Shown in pieces: positions 17,537-26,357 of a DNA stretch of 64,000 nucleotides (its first letter is position 1; each line of letters begins with the position of its first letter). The notes beneath the pieces were generated by a model. That model was not told where the DNA came from, ran no database searches, and saw nothing but the letters and a program-made list of their open reading frames with translations. The stretch is taken from NCBI RefSeq assembly GCF_012927185.1, contig NZ_JABBGB010000001.1:310001-374000 (forward strand). Direction: 5' to 3'. The translations under genes were made by a program, and so were the position numbers. Source of the stretch: Pseudoflavitalea sp. G-6-1-2. GTDB lineage: Bacteria; Bacteroidota; Bacteroidia; Chitinophagales; Chitinophagaceae.

Positions 17537-19582
17537 ATGTCAGAACAAAAGTTTCAACCTTTCGTACCGGCCGACATGAAGATGAAGGAGTTCACCGTAA
17601 AGTCGGTGCTCACCGGCGCCATCTTCGGTATCATTTTCGGCGCGGCTACGGTGTACCTGGCGCTGAAAGCGGGTTTGACCGTATCGGCGTCTATTCCCAT
17701 CTCAGTAATGGCTATCACACTGAGCCGCTTGTTTCTCAAGACTACCATTTTGGAGAACAATATTATCCAAACTACCGGCAGTGCCGGTGAGAGCATCGCA
17801 GCAGGTGTGGTATTTACGCTGCCCGGATTCCTCTTTCTGAGTGATCCAAGCAGTGCGGATTATTTCAACTATTTCACTATCCTCACGCTCGCAATTCTTG
17901 GTGGATTCCTCGGAACAATGATGATGATTCCATTGAGAAGACCACTGATCGTTAAAGAGCATGGCAACCTCCCTTATCCGGAAGGAACAGCCTGTGCCTC
18001 TGTATTGAAAGCCGGTGAGAAAGGTGGAGACTTTGCAAAGACAGCTTTCCTTGGTCTGGGTGTTGCGATCGTGTATGCATTCTTCCAGAAGATTCTGCAC
18101 CTGATTGCAGAAACGCCTTATTTCATGACCAAACAGGCGAACAAATATTTCCCTTCTGCCAAATTGAGCGGAGAGATCACTCCGGAATACCTTGGTGTTG
18201 GTTATATTGTAGGTCCTAAAATTGGTGGCGTACTCGTAGCCGGCTCTGTACTTTGCTGGTTCGTGTTCATTCCGCTGCTGGCATCGTTGGTTGATCCAAC
18301 TGCTATCGCAATGCAATTGAATAAGATCGGTTACCTGAAAGATATTGCAGTAGCAGGTGGTGCAGGTAACTGGGATCCTGTAAATAAAACTTTCGGAGAC
18401 TTCTCTCAGGCTATCTATCTCGCATATGTTCGTCAGATCGGTGCGGGCGCTGTGGCTGCAGGTGGTTTCATCATGCTGATCAAAACTATCCCAACTATCA
18501 TCTCTTCTTTCAAAGGCAGCCTCGGTTCTTTGAAAGGCGGACAATCCACTGAAGCAGTTGAGCGTACCGATAAAGACCTTTCCATGAAAGTGGTAGGCTT
18601 TGGTGTGCTTGGACTGATTGCACTGATCACAATACTGAATGTTATTCCGGGCGACGGCTTCCTGAGCAAACTCATGATCGGCATTCTTGTGGTGATCTTT
18701 GGTGCATTCTTCGTAACCGTTTCGAGCCGTATCGTAGGTTTGATCGGGTCTTCGAATAACCCGATCAGTGGTATGACCATCGCAACTATCATGGGTACCT
18801 GTCTGGTATTCATTGCAGTTGGCTGGACTGGTAAAGTGTATGAGCCAATGGCACTGGTGGTAGGTGGATTGATCTGTATTGCAGCAGCAAATGCAGGTAA
18901 CACATCACAGGATCTGAAGACCGGTTATATCGTGGGAGCTACGCCCAAGTATCAGCAGTTATCGCTGTTCGTGGGAGCTATCGTTTCTTCCATTGTGATT
19001 GGTCTTACCGTTAAAGTACTCGATACGCCTACTCCTGAAATGATTGCAGAAGGTATTCCTCACGCAATCGGCAGCGCTACTCTTCCTGCTCCGCAGGGAA
19101 CGCTGATGGCTACGCTGATCAAAGGTATCCTTGGTGGTAAACTCGATTGGCAGTTTGTACTCGTAGGTGTATTCATTGCCATCTTCATTGAGCTTTGCGG
19201 AATCAAAGCCCTGTCTTTCGCAATCGGAATTTATCTTCCACTGGCTACCACGCTGCCTATCTTCATCGGAGGTGTTATCCGTGGTATCGTAGACAGACAG
19301 AAGAAGAAAAAAGGTGATCTCATCGAAGGAGCTGAAGAAGATCTCCAGAAAGGAAATCTCTTTGCTACAGGTCTGGTGGCAGGTGGCGCCATTGCGGGCG
19401 TTATCGTAGCCTTCCTTTCTGCGAATACAGGTATACGTGATGGCCTTAAACGCGTGAGTGTTGAACATGGCCTCACAGAAGCCATGGGCGAAACAGGATA
19501 TTACCTGTTAGGCGCTGGTTTCTTTGCGTTGATGGGATATATCCTCTACAGAGTAGGCATGAAGAAAACAGTAACGCTGTAA
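17537..19582 (+). CDS. OPT-family oligopeptide transporter
   Basis: 681 residues with about 15 hydrophobic helices. The N-terminal part ELTVKS-like then GIIFGAATVYLALKAG, and NLPYPEGTACASVLKAGE, are typical of the bacterial OPT family. NTSQDLKTGYIVGATP in the second half also matches. Substrate is likely an oligopeptide, though some members carry metal chelates. The gene lies 25 bases after the POT transporter, and its stop is followed by a bidirectional terminator shared with the convergent lectin-like gene. Confidence 0.93.
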   Translation: MSEQKFQPFVPADMKMKEFTVKSVLTGAIFGIIFGAATVYLALKAGLTVSASIPISVMAITLSRLFLKTTILENNIIQTTGSAGESIAAGVVFTLPGFLFLSDPSSADYFNYFTILTLAILGGFLGTMMMIPLRRPLIVKEHGNLPYPEGTACASVLKAGEKGGDFAKTAFLGLGVAIVYAFFQKILHLIAETPYFMTKQANKYFPSAKLSGEITPEYLGVGYIVGPKIGGVLVAGSVLCWFVFIPLLASLVDPTAIAMQLNKIGYLKDIAVAGGAGNWDPVNKTFGDFSQAIYLAYVRQIGAGAVAAGGFIMLIKTIPTIISSFKGSLGSLKGGQSTEAVERTDKDLSMKVVGFGVLGLIALITILNVIPGDGFLSKLMIGILVVIFGAFFVTVSSRIVGLIGSSNNPISGMTIATIMGTCLVFIAVGWTGKVYEPMALVVGGLICIAAANAGNTSQDLKTGYIVGATPKYQQLSLFVGAIVSSIVIGLTVKVLDTPTPEMIAEGIPHAIGSATLPAPQGTLMATLIKGILGGKLDWQFVLVGVFIAIFIELCGIKALSFAIGIYLPLATTLPIFIGGVIRGIVDRQKKKKGDLIEGAEEDLQKGNLFATGLVAGGAIAGVIVAFLSANTGIRDGLKRVSVEHGLTEAMGETGYYLLGAGFFALMGYILYRVGMKKTVTL

Positions 19583-19611
19583 TCATCGTTACAGTTGAGC
19601 GATATAAAAAA

Positions 19612-19642
19612 AGAGTGCCGAAATTCCGGCACTCTTTTTTTT
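19612..19642. terminator. Bidirectional terminator between convergent genes
   Basis: Stem AGAGTGCCG/CGGCACTCT with a short loop, A-run before and T-run after. It can stop transcription from the OPT transporter gene (plus) and the lectin-like gene (minus), which end 29 and 20 bases away. A smaller stem, CTGTAA/TTACAG, lies just upstream at 19577-19594. Confidence 0.85.
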
Positions 19643-19661
19643 ACATACAGCGATCATTCGG

Positions 19662-20804
19662 TTAGAGAATATCCCAGCCAGTCCAGCCCAGTGCATCTCT
19701 GAAATAGATGTGCACCAGATTGGAAGTAGCGCCTTTGGCTACAATATTGAACTGATCGATGCCTCTTGGAGCGATGTATGGAGCAGAAGTGATCACTCCT
19801 CCTCTGTCTTCCCAGGTTCCCCAATATGAAGAGGCGTTGAATCCTCTATGCGCCATTGTATTGGACGGCGTTTTAGCAACAACATGCATATTGCCGCCAT
19901 TGGTGCCTTTTGCAATAGCATAAGGTCTTGAATCGATAGTGCCGCCAAGATCTTCCCAGCCATTGCTCCATCCGTTCGCATCGGTATACCATTTGTGAAT
20001 GAGATTGTTGCTGGTTCCTTTTGCGAAGATGTTCATCTGGCTGTCATTTACACCTCTTACAATTACGCTTGGAGCAGAGGTGAGGTTTCCGCCGAGATCA
20101 TCCCATGCAGTAACCCATCCTGTAGCATCGGTATACCATTTATGTACCAGGTTGTTGCTGGCGCCTACAGCGTATACATGTATTTTGCTCCAGTTAGGAC
20201 CTCTTGTTACAGCAAATGGCTCAGAGGTGATATTGCCACCGAGGTTATCCCATGAAGCTGACCAGCCATTGGCATCGGAATACCATTTGTGTACCAGATT
20301 GCCGTTAGGGCCTTTGGCAAAAATGTTCATCACGCTGTTGTTGGTGCCTCTTCTTACTGCGTGTGGAGCAGACGTGATATTTCCGCCATGGTCTTCCCAT
20401 GCACTCCAGCCAATGCCGTCTTTGAAGTGAATATGCACCAGGTTGTTGCTGGTTCCTTTTGCGAAAACACTGATCGATTCTCCAGAGCCGCCTCTGTAGA
20501 TGGCATGCGGATCAGATGTGAGATTGCCACCAAGATCTTCCCATGCGCCCCATCCATTGTTGGTAATGTAGGCACGGTGCATCAGATGGTTGTTGGCTCC
20601 GCGGGCAAAAACATCGAGATTGTTCAGATTACGAACAAGCAGCATTGGATTACCGATAATAGAATCAGCTGTAAAAGTTCCGGCCAATGAAGCAGCTACT
20701 GCATTGTTTTCTGTGACTTCGGGAAGGGCCGTTTTTTTACAGGCAAAAAGCACACTGCTGAGCACAAGTGACGCGATGATTTTCAGATGCGTTTTTCGTT
20801 TCAT
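19662..20804 (-). CDS. Lipoprotein with seven PLL-like lectin propeller repeats
   Basis: 380 residues. The signal peptide ends in the lipobox SVLFAC, so the protein is lipid-anchored, probably surface-exposed. From about residue 45 it consists of seven repeats of 46-50 residues, each with an N/H-I/V-(F/Y/V)-A-K-G start, N-L-(V/I)-H, a GW-x-x-W-(D/E) strand and GG-x-(I/L)-T-S-x-P. The last repeat is shortened. This matches the seven-bladed propeller of the PLL family of fucose-binding lectins, so glycan binding is likely. No catalytic domain and no type IX sorting domain are seen. Blades 3 to 5 are the most alike, suggesting recent duplication. Confidence 0.82.
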   Translation of the reverse strand: MKRKTHLKIIASLVLSSVLFACKKTALPEVTENNAVAASLAGTFTADSIIGNPMLLVRNLNNLDVFARGANNHLMHRAYITNNGWGAWEDLGGNLTSDPHAIYRGGSGESISVFAKGTSNNLVHIHFKDGIGWSAWEDHGGNITSAPHAVRRGTNNSVMNIFAKGPNGNLVHKWYSDANGWSASWDNLGGNITSEPFAVTRGPNWSKIHVYAVGASNNLVHKWYTDATGWVTAWDDLGGNLTSAPSVIVRGVNDSQMNIFAKGTSNNLIHKWYTDANGWSNGWEDLGGTIDSRPYAIAKGTNGGNMHVVAKTPSNTMAHRGFNASSYWGTWEDRGGVITSAPYIAPRGIDQFNIVAKGATSNLVHIYFRDALGWTGWDIL

Positions 20805-21884
20805 AAAGAAAGGGTTTTAAAAAATGGAAATAGAATACCTGATAGCCAGATGATGATCTGGCCCACTGATTGGTTCTTATGCCTGTTGCAATAACACAGC
20901 CTATCCATTGCTGGAAGCAACAGGAAAAAAGTTGACTATAATTTTAATGTAAACAACAATTTGCCGGCACGGCAAATGATCATTAGTTCAGATGAGTTGC
21001 ATAGCAATTTACAAAAGTTCTTTATTGAAAATTATCCGACACAATTTTTTAATGAAGGAATTAATTGAATAATCAATATTTGAAAAAAAATGAATAGAGG
21101 GTATTTATTTCGAATGTATTTATTATTCGTATGTCTCTAATAGTTAGCTTGAATATTGCGCAGTTCAATGGTTTCCTGTGTACAGATAATTTACTTTATA
21201 ATTCAATACTGCCAACGAAGCACATATCTGCCATCCTCCTTCAAAACTCAATCCAGTGAATAGTTTAATGTCCACTGCTACGTATTTCATGAGCTGAAGC
21301 ACTTCCATTTCATGAAAAGATAAATACACAGACCGCATGCATAATTGATCTGACAGATATGAAGCGATAACTGATTTTTTTCGGAAAACCGAAACTCAAA
21401 AGGAGGATATTACCAATTGAATTTTCATTTCGCATTAAAAGCAGTTGCACTTATGAAATATATGAACTTTAGTTGTTGCCCATAAAGGTGATAGCCAATG
21501 CCAGAATCTCGCAGGTTTCGTAGTCTGCAATAGCGCTTTTGTAGAGTTGTTGTTTTGTTTAACAGTGCCTTGAACAATCGTATAACGCTGTTGCTTTATT
21601 TTGCTGCGGCTACTCTATGACGAACACCAAAGTATAGGCACGAAAACTTTTACGCCTGATCGCAAACCCGCTCCTTGAAAAAAAATAAGCAGAACTGCTA
21701 AAAGCAGTTCTGCTTTACTGTTATACACATGATGAAGTTTCATATACACCAACGAAGCGCTCCATTTGCAGCCAGAAAAAAATTTATGTAATTTGCATAT
21801 GAAAGTCATCCTGCCGATACAGCCCACTCAAGCAGAGCATGTCGCCCATATCTATTCATCATTTTTCTACTTTTAAACATTGAT
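20805..21884. other. AT-rich intergenic stretch without a recognisable gene
   Basis: About 1.1 kb lower in GC than the flanks. It holds two small perfect stems in the leader of the lectin-like gene (GCCAGAT/ATCTGGC, 20845-20862; TTTGCCG/CGGCAAA, 20960-20976), a stem TTTCGG/CCGAAA (21379-21394) and a strong orphan terminator-like hairpin (21681-21715). The longest reading frame (minus, 21615-21827) has no family features and runs through that hairpin. A weak promoter-like TACTTTTA (21868-21875) precedes the next gene. I see no protein gene here. Confidence 0.55.
21681..21715 (-). terminator. Orphan terminator-like hairpin
   Basis: Perfect 12-base stem AAGCAGAACTGC/GCAGTTCTGCTT with a five-base loop. 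On the minus strand it is followed by an A/T-only run (complement of AAAAAAAAT), the form of an intrinsic terminator. No gene on the minus strand ends here, so it may end a small RNA or a lost gene. Confidence 0.55.
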
Positions 21885-22739
21885 ATGAAACCAGTAAACT
21901 ATCTGGCTTTTCTTGTTACCTGTATCGTAACATTTACATCCTGCAGCAAAAGCAGCAGAGACCCCGATAATAATCTCCGCGTAACCGAATACCTCAACGA
22001 CAATGTGAGGTTTAGGTTCGAATATAACAGCGCAGGACAACCGCAAGCTGTTCGATCAGGAAGCCTATGGCAGGATTGGCCCAGTACTACTTTCGTTGAC
22101 GGTAAAACTGAGTATCAGTACATTGACCGCAGAATTGCAGCATTCAACTTTACAGCGAAAATTGAATCCGGTCCCCAATTAAAAAGCGAGACTATACTTA
22201 AATGGAGCGGTAATAAATTGATGCAATCGATTATTAACAATCGAGATTTCGTTTCCTGGAGAACCGATAATAGTGGAAGAATCACAGGGTTTACCTCCCA
22301 AAAGTATAATTCAACTCCCAACCCAACAATAACTTCTTCCGATTGGCAATACGACAGCAATGGCAATGTGGTCTATCCCAAAACAGAGAACAGTACTATA
22401 GATATTACCTATACCAACAAAAGAAATCCATTCGTCTACGGTAATACAGGGCAGTTGTTTTTTATTCAATCAGAAGGCAACAGTCAGGATCACTACTTTC
22501 TGCTTTCAGCTAATCTGCCGGAAAAATATGTGAGCTATCGGAAGATCGTTAACACATACGATGGGCAAACCTTTGTTCTCGAAGACAAAAAATTGTACGA
22601 ATATAAATACCAGTATAATTCAGACGGAACGATAATAGGTTATGAACTGCATACTAAACTGGAAGGATACAGAAATGGCGAAACTGTTTATCTGTCCGAA
22701 AGCACTAACAACCTTCCACTGAAGTGTACCAAACTGTAA
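21885..22739 (+). CDS. Lipoprotein of unknown function, paralogue A
   Basis: 284 residues with signal peptide and lipobox VTFTSC, so lipid-anchored. The mature part is rich in Tyr, Asn and Ser. It contains short strands of the kind YNSAGQ, TDNSGRITGF, YDSNGNV and YNSDGTIIGY, the look of YD/RHS-type repeats common in Bacteroidota lipoproteins. No enzyme motif is seen. A related gene follows 46 bases downstream. I do not recognise a function; surface display is the likely location. Confidence 0.7.
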   Translation: MKPVNYLAFLVTCIVTFTSCSKSSRDPDNNLRVTEYLNDNVRFRFEYNSAGQPQAVRSGSLWQDWPSTTFVDGKTEYQYIDRRIAAFNFTAKIESGPQLKSETILKWSGNKLMQSIINNRDFVSWRTDNSGRITGFTSQKYNSTPNPTITSSDWQYDSNGNVVYPKTENSTIDITYTNKRNPFVYGNTGQLFFIQSEGNSQDHYFLLSANLPEKYVSYRKIVNTYDGQTFVLEDKKLYEYKYQYNSDGTIIGYELHTKLEGYRNGETVYLSESTNNLPLKCTKL

Positions 22740-22785
22740 GCTGTCTGTCTCCAATTATCTAACACTACCTATTAAACCCTTCGAC

Positions 22786-23670
22786 ATGAATTTTCTTCGA
22801 ATTACCTTGCTCAGCAATTGCCTGCTGGTATTGTTATTTTGCGCATCCTGCTCATAAAGCAGTGATAAGAATGAAACCCCTGAACCCAAAAACACCATCC
22901 CGCGTATACAATCCATTCAGATGTCTACCAGAAGCATAAAATTATTCTATGCAAACAATGGTTTGGTTTCAAAATCTGAATTATGGGAGTATGATATGGA
23001 TGCAAAAAAAGAATTGCTAAGCGCAGTGATCCAGCATAAATATGCCAATAACACCGTCTCAGGTTACGACTACTTCAAGGTAGAAAAAAATAATCCTACA
23101 CCTGTGTTGTCTCAGGAAGTTTCCGTTGTAAGAGACAATAAAGGTTTTATCACACAGTGTGTTATCAAGAACAGCCCTGATACTGTATTCTGGCTTACAA
23201 ATGCTGAAGGAGCCATCACCGGCTATTATCAGAAGAATGTGCCCGGTGGAGATGAATGGCTGTATTCGCCGGATGGCAATGTAGCGTACAAACCATGGTC
23301 ATCTAACTTTCCTCCGGAATACATTGCAGGAAAAGCAGCAATCAAGTACAACGACAAACCAAACGTATTGCAACAGCAGGGCATTGCTCAGGTACTCTTC
23401 ATTTCGTACAGAAACAAGATGCACGGCCCAGCAATCGCTTTCTCTAAGAATCAGATAACAGAAGGTGTTTATGATCAAACAGTCACAACCCCTTCCGGAG
23501 ATCCTGTAAGAGCAAATAAATCCACCTACAAATACACTTATGAATATGAAGCCGGCAATTTGCTGAAAGCTATGAACCTCGATCTGACAACCGAAACCTG
23601 GACCAAAGGTGTACTCACCAATACTACTAAAAACAACTATACATTCAAATACACCTGGGGAACCGATTAA
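22786..23670 (+). pseudogene. Lipoprotein paralogue B, interrupted by an in-frame stop
   Basis: The frame begins at ATG 22786 with a good lipoprotein signal peptide (LVLLFCASCS). It then meets TAA at 22855-22857, two codons after the lipobox cysteine, and continues open to 23670. In the upstream paralogue the same place reads C-S-K-S-S with AAA; here it is C-S-stop-S-S with TAA, a one-base difference. Downstream text again has YNS/DG-type strands (YANNGLV, LTNAEGAITGYY, YSPDGNV, YEYEAGN). Restart at ATG 22921 would give 249 residues without export signal. Recent inactivation is the simplest view; a sequencing error is possible. Confidence 0.72.
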
Positions 23671-23687
23671 TCAAACTCATATATAAA

Positions 23688-23719
23688 CAAAAGCCGGGAG
23701 CCATCAGTTTCCGGCTTTT
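23688..23719 (+). terminator. Terminator after the lipoprotein pair
   Basis: Perfect ten-base stem CAAAAGCCGG/CCGGCTTTTG with a 13-base loop; the T-run is part of the right arm. It lies 17 bases after the stop of paralogue B. Confidence 0.75.
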
Positions 23720-23883
23720 GCATTAACGGCAATGCATATCCGTAAATGATAAAAATCATTCAACTGAATTGTGGTAAAAAATGTAAAGTAGAAAATTGAA
23801 GAAAGAAGGCGAAGGAGGAAGAATACATCGAGGCAGATCATGCATCAGAAAAACCGATGCAGTATTTCCGGTTTACGGAGCAA

Positions 23884-24270
23884 TCAATTCATCTTAAAAG
23901 GAACGATCATTTCAAACACAGGAATATTCACCTGAAACTGTGTTTTGTTATGCAGGTTTTCCATCTGATAAGTTCCATACATCTTACCCATTTCACTGCG
24001 CAGATTACATCCGCTTACATACTGATAACGTTCACCCGGCTGCAGAGTAGGCTGAACTCCTACCACACCCTCACCTTCCACTTCGCGGTTACTGCCATTG
24101 CTGTCTGCAATGTACCAGTGACGGCGGTTAAGTTTAACAGGAAAGCGGTTGTGATTCTCGATGGTGATGCGGTACGCAAACATATATTCACCGGATATGG
24201 GGTTGGAATAATCCGGCTGGTAAAAGGTTTCTACGCTTATTTCTATGCCCTCGGAAATTTTAGATACCAT
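23884..24270 (-). CDS. apaG: ApaG domain protein
   Basis: 128 residues, one ApaG/F-box-A type beta-sandwich domain, cytoplasmic. Recognised by FAYRITIENHNRFPVKL, LNRRHWYIADSNG, VVGVQPTLQPGERYQYVSG and the closing GTYQM. ApaG is linked to Co/Mg homeostasis in enterobacteria, but its molecular activity is not settled. It is divergent from icd; TACCTTTA on this strand about 20 bases upstream resembles the -7 box. Confidence 0.92.
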   Translation of the reverse strand: MVSKISEGIEISVETFYQPDYSNPISGEYMFAYRITIENHNRFPVKLNRRHWYIADSNGSNREVEGEGVVGVQPTLQPGERYQYVSGCNLRSEMGKMYGTYQMENLHNKTQFQVNIPVFEMIVPFKMN

Positions 24271-24364
24271 GACTACAGTTCACTTTACTTTAAAGGTAAT
24301 CAAAAAACCAGGCAGCTTGTAGCAAATACACAAGATTTTAACGGGAATTATTAGCGGAGCAGTA

Positions 24365-24372
24365 TACCTTTG
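24365..24372 (+). promoter_or_regulatory. Promoter -7 box of icd
   Basis: TACCTTTG fits TAnnTTTG perfectly, 39 bases before the icd start codon. Confidence 0.65.
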
Positions 24373-24411
24373 CCTACCGTAAAGCCGAATCATACAATCA
24401 ATTAATTATAT

Positions 24412-25863
24412 ATGAAAATAGCTATAGCTAAAGGTGATGGCATCGGCCCAGAGATCATGGATGCAGTGCTCAGGATCTTCGAAGCCAACAAAGTACCCCT
24501 CGAATATGAATTGGTTGAAATGGGTAAATGGGTATTCGATAAAGGTTTCTCCAATGGAATGACCCCCGAAGCTCAACACACCATCGAAAACCTCGGTATC
24601 CTTTTCAAAGGACCGATGGAAACTCCCAAAGGAAAAGGTGTGAAAAGCGTAAACGTTACTGCCCGTAAAACATGGAATACCTACGCCAACAAACGCGTAT
24701 TCCAGACCCTCCACGGTGTTGATACGGTTTTCTCCAAAGCGGGAATTCCCATAGACATTACGGTTGTTCGCGAAAACATCGAAGACACATATGGTGGTAT
24801 CGAGCACATGCTCACTCACGATGTGGCACTCAGCCGCCGCTTCATCACCCGCCCCGGTTCTCTGCAGGTGATCAAGTATGCCTTCGAAATGGCCAAGAAA
24901 AAAGGTACCCGCCGCATTACCTGCGGTCACAAGGCCAACATCATGAAAATCACTGACGGCCTCTTCCTCGAATGCTTCTACGAAGTAGCCAAAGAATATC
25001 CCGAACTCAAAGCCGACGATGTTATCGTTGACGACCTCTGTATGAAACTGGTTACCCGCCCCGATTCTTTCGATGTGGTGGTGCTTACCAACCTGCAGGG
25101 TGATATCGTTTCTGATCTCTGCGCAGGCCTCGTTGGTGGACTCGGTTTTGCACCTTCTGCCAATATCGGAGACCATATCTGCATCTTCGAAGCCGTTCAC
25201 GGAACTGCTCCGGATATCGCGGGAAAAAACATCGCCAACCCAACAGCGCTGCTGCTTTCAGGTATCGCTATGCTGCGTCACCTCGGACTGATGGAGAATG
25301 CTGCCATCATCGAGAACGCATTGCTCTACACCCTCGAACAGGGCGACCGTACAGGCGATTTCGGCGACAAGAACAAAACAGCCCTCAACACCACTCAGTT
25401 TGCTGAAGCCATCATCAACAACTTTGGCAAGAAGCCTGAACAGGGTGCAAAAGAGTTGCTTCCCAATATGCCTGTAACACAAACCGTGTTCAAGCTGGAG
25501 AAGAACCCGATGCTCGTTTCCAAAGAAATGGAAGTAGAGAAGATCGTTGGTGTGGATCTCTTTATCGAAAGCGACGAACAACCTGATACCATCGCAAAGA
25601 AATGCCAGCGTCACGCCGGTGTGAAATTCAATCTGATCAATATCAGCAATCGCGGTACGCAGGTATGGCCTACCGGTTCCATCTATACGAACCTGGTGAA
25701 CCAGTACAACGTTCGCTTTGAAAGCCTCGATGGATCACCATTGCATCAGCAGGATGTACTCGGTCTCTACGTGAGCCTCAGCGGAGATTTCAAAATCTGT
25801 TCTTCAGAGTTGCTCAATATGTGGGGAGAGAAAAGAGCATACAGCCTTGCTCAGGGTCAATAA
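24412..25863 (+). CDS. icd: Isocitrate dehydrogenase (NADP-type, long form)
   Basis: 483 residues of the isocitrate/isopropylmalate dehydrogenase family; oxidises isocitrate to 2-oxoglutarate in the TCA cycle. Seen are GDGIGPEI at the N terminus, the substrate motif VTARKTWN, RENIEDTYGG, the DD metal pair in VIVDDLCMKLV, and NLQGDIVSDL with GSAxNIG-like APSANIG. About 130 extra residues follow the core, the C-terminal extension known from the Thermus/Rickettsia type of enzyme. A perfect -7 box lies 39 bases upstream. Coenzyme choice cannot be settled by eye. Confidence 0.94.
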   Translation: MKIAIAKGDGIGPEIMDAVLRIFEANKVPLEYELVEMGKWVFDKGFSNGMTPEAQHTIENLGILFKGPMETPKGKGVKSVNVTARKTWNTYANKRVFQTLHGVDTVFSKAGIPIDITVVRENIEDTYGGIEHMLTHDVALSRRFITRPGSLQVIKYAFEMAKKKGTRRITCGHKANIMKITDGLFLECFYEVAKEYPELKADDVIVDDLCMKLVTRPDSFDVVVLTNLQGDIVSDLCAGLVGGLGFAPSANIGDHICIFEAVHGTAPDIAGKNIANPTALLLSGIAMLRHLGLMENAAIIENALLYTLEQGDRTGDFGDKNKTALNTTQFAEAIINNFGKKPEQGAKELLPNMPVTQTVFKLEKNPMLVSKEMEVEKIVGVDLFIESDEQPDTIAKKCQRHAGVKFNLINISNRGTQVWPTGSIYTNLVNQYNVRFESLDGSPLHQQDVLGLYVSLSGDFKICSSELLNMWGEKRAYSLAQGQ

Positions 25864-25888
25864 GGATTTAGCATTTATACATACAGAA

Positions 25889-25920
25889 ATGGTTGCACCA
25901 CTTTGGTTGCAACCATTTTT
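25889..25920 (+). terminator. Terminator of icd
   Basis: Stem ATGGTTGCA/TGCAACCAT with a ten-base loop followed by TTTT, 26 bases after the icd stop. Confidence 0.8.
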
Positions 25921-25974
25921 ATTTGATGGATGAAATACAGCCGGAATATCACTTAAAAATACCAGCAAGTAGAA

Positions 25975-26325
25975 CTATCCTCCCGACTTCTTCGATTTTG
26001 AGTATCCCTGTTTGATGAGGAACTGCATTACCTTCTCTCTCTGATCTCCCTGAATGATAATCTCCCCGTCTTTCACCGAACCACCGGTACCGCAATAATT
26101 CTTCAGTTGCTTGCCGAGTGCTTCGAGATCATCGCTGGTTCCGGTAAAACCGAATACGATAGTCACCACTTTTCCTGCGCGTTGCTTGCCATCGAGCTGC
26201 ACACGCAATTGCTGTTGCGCCGGAGGCAATGTAGCTGCGGCTTCATTGCTTTCTTCTTCGTATTTGAAGTTGGGATCGGTACTGTACACAAATCCCCTGT
26301 TATCGCCTTTATTTTTCTTAGACAT
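25975..26325 (-). CDS. SUI1/YciH-family translation factor
   Basis: 116 residues. The C-terminal 75 form a SUI1 (eIF1-like) domain, seen in RAGKVVTIVFGF, LEALGKQLKNYCGTGGSVKDG, IIIQGD and VMQFLIKQGY. The N-terminal 40 residues are charged and probably disordered. Bacterial YciH proteins are thought to affect initiation accuracy. It lies 32 bases after nadC on the same strand and may be co-transcribed. Confidence 0.93.
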   Translation of the reverse strand: MSKKNKGDNRGFVYSTDPNFKYEEESNEAAATLPPAQQQLRVQLDGKQRAGKVVTIVFGFTGTSDDLEALGKQLKNYCGTGGSVKDGEIIIQGDQREKVMQFLIKQGYSKSKKSGG

Positions 26326-26357
26326 GATGTAAGGGTTTACTTACTCAATTTACGGTG

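Noticed and set aside
21615-21827. 70-codon minus-strand frame in the AT-rich stretch
   Set aside because: It runs through the terminator-like hairpin and shows no family or signal feature.
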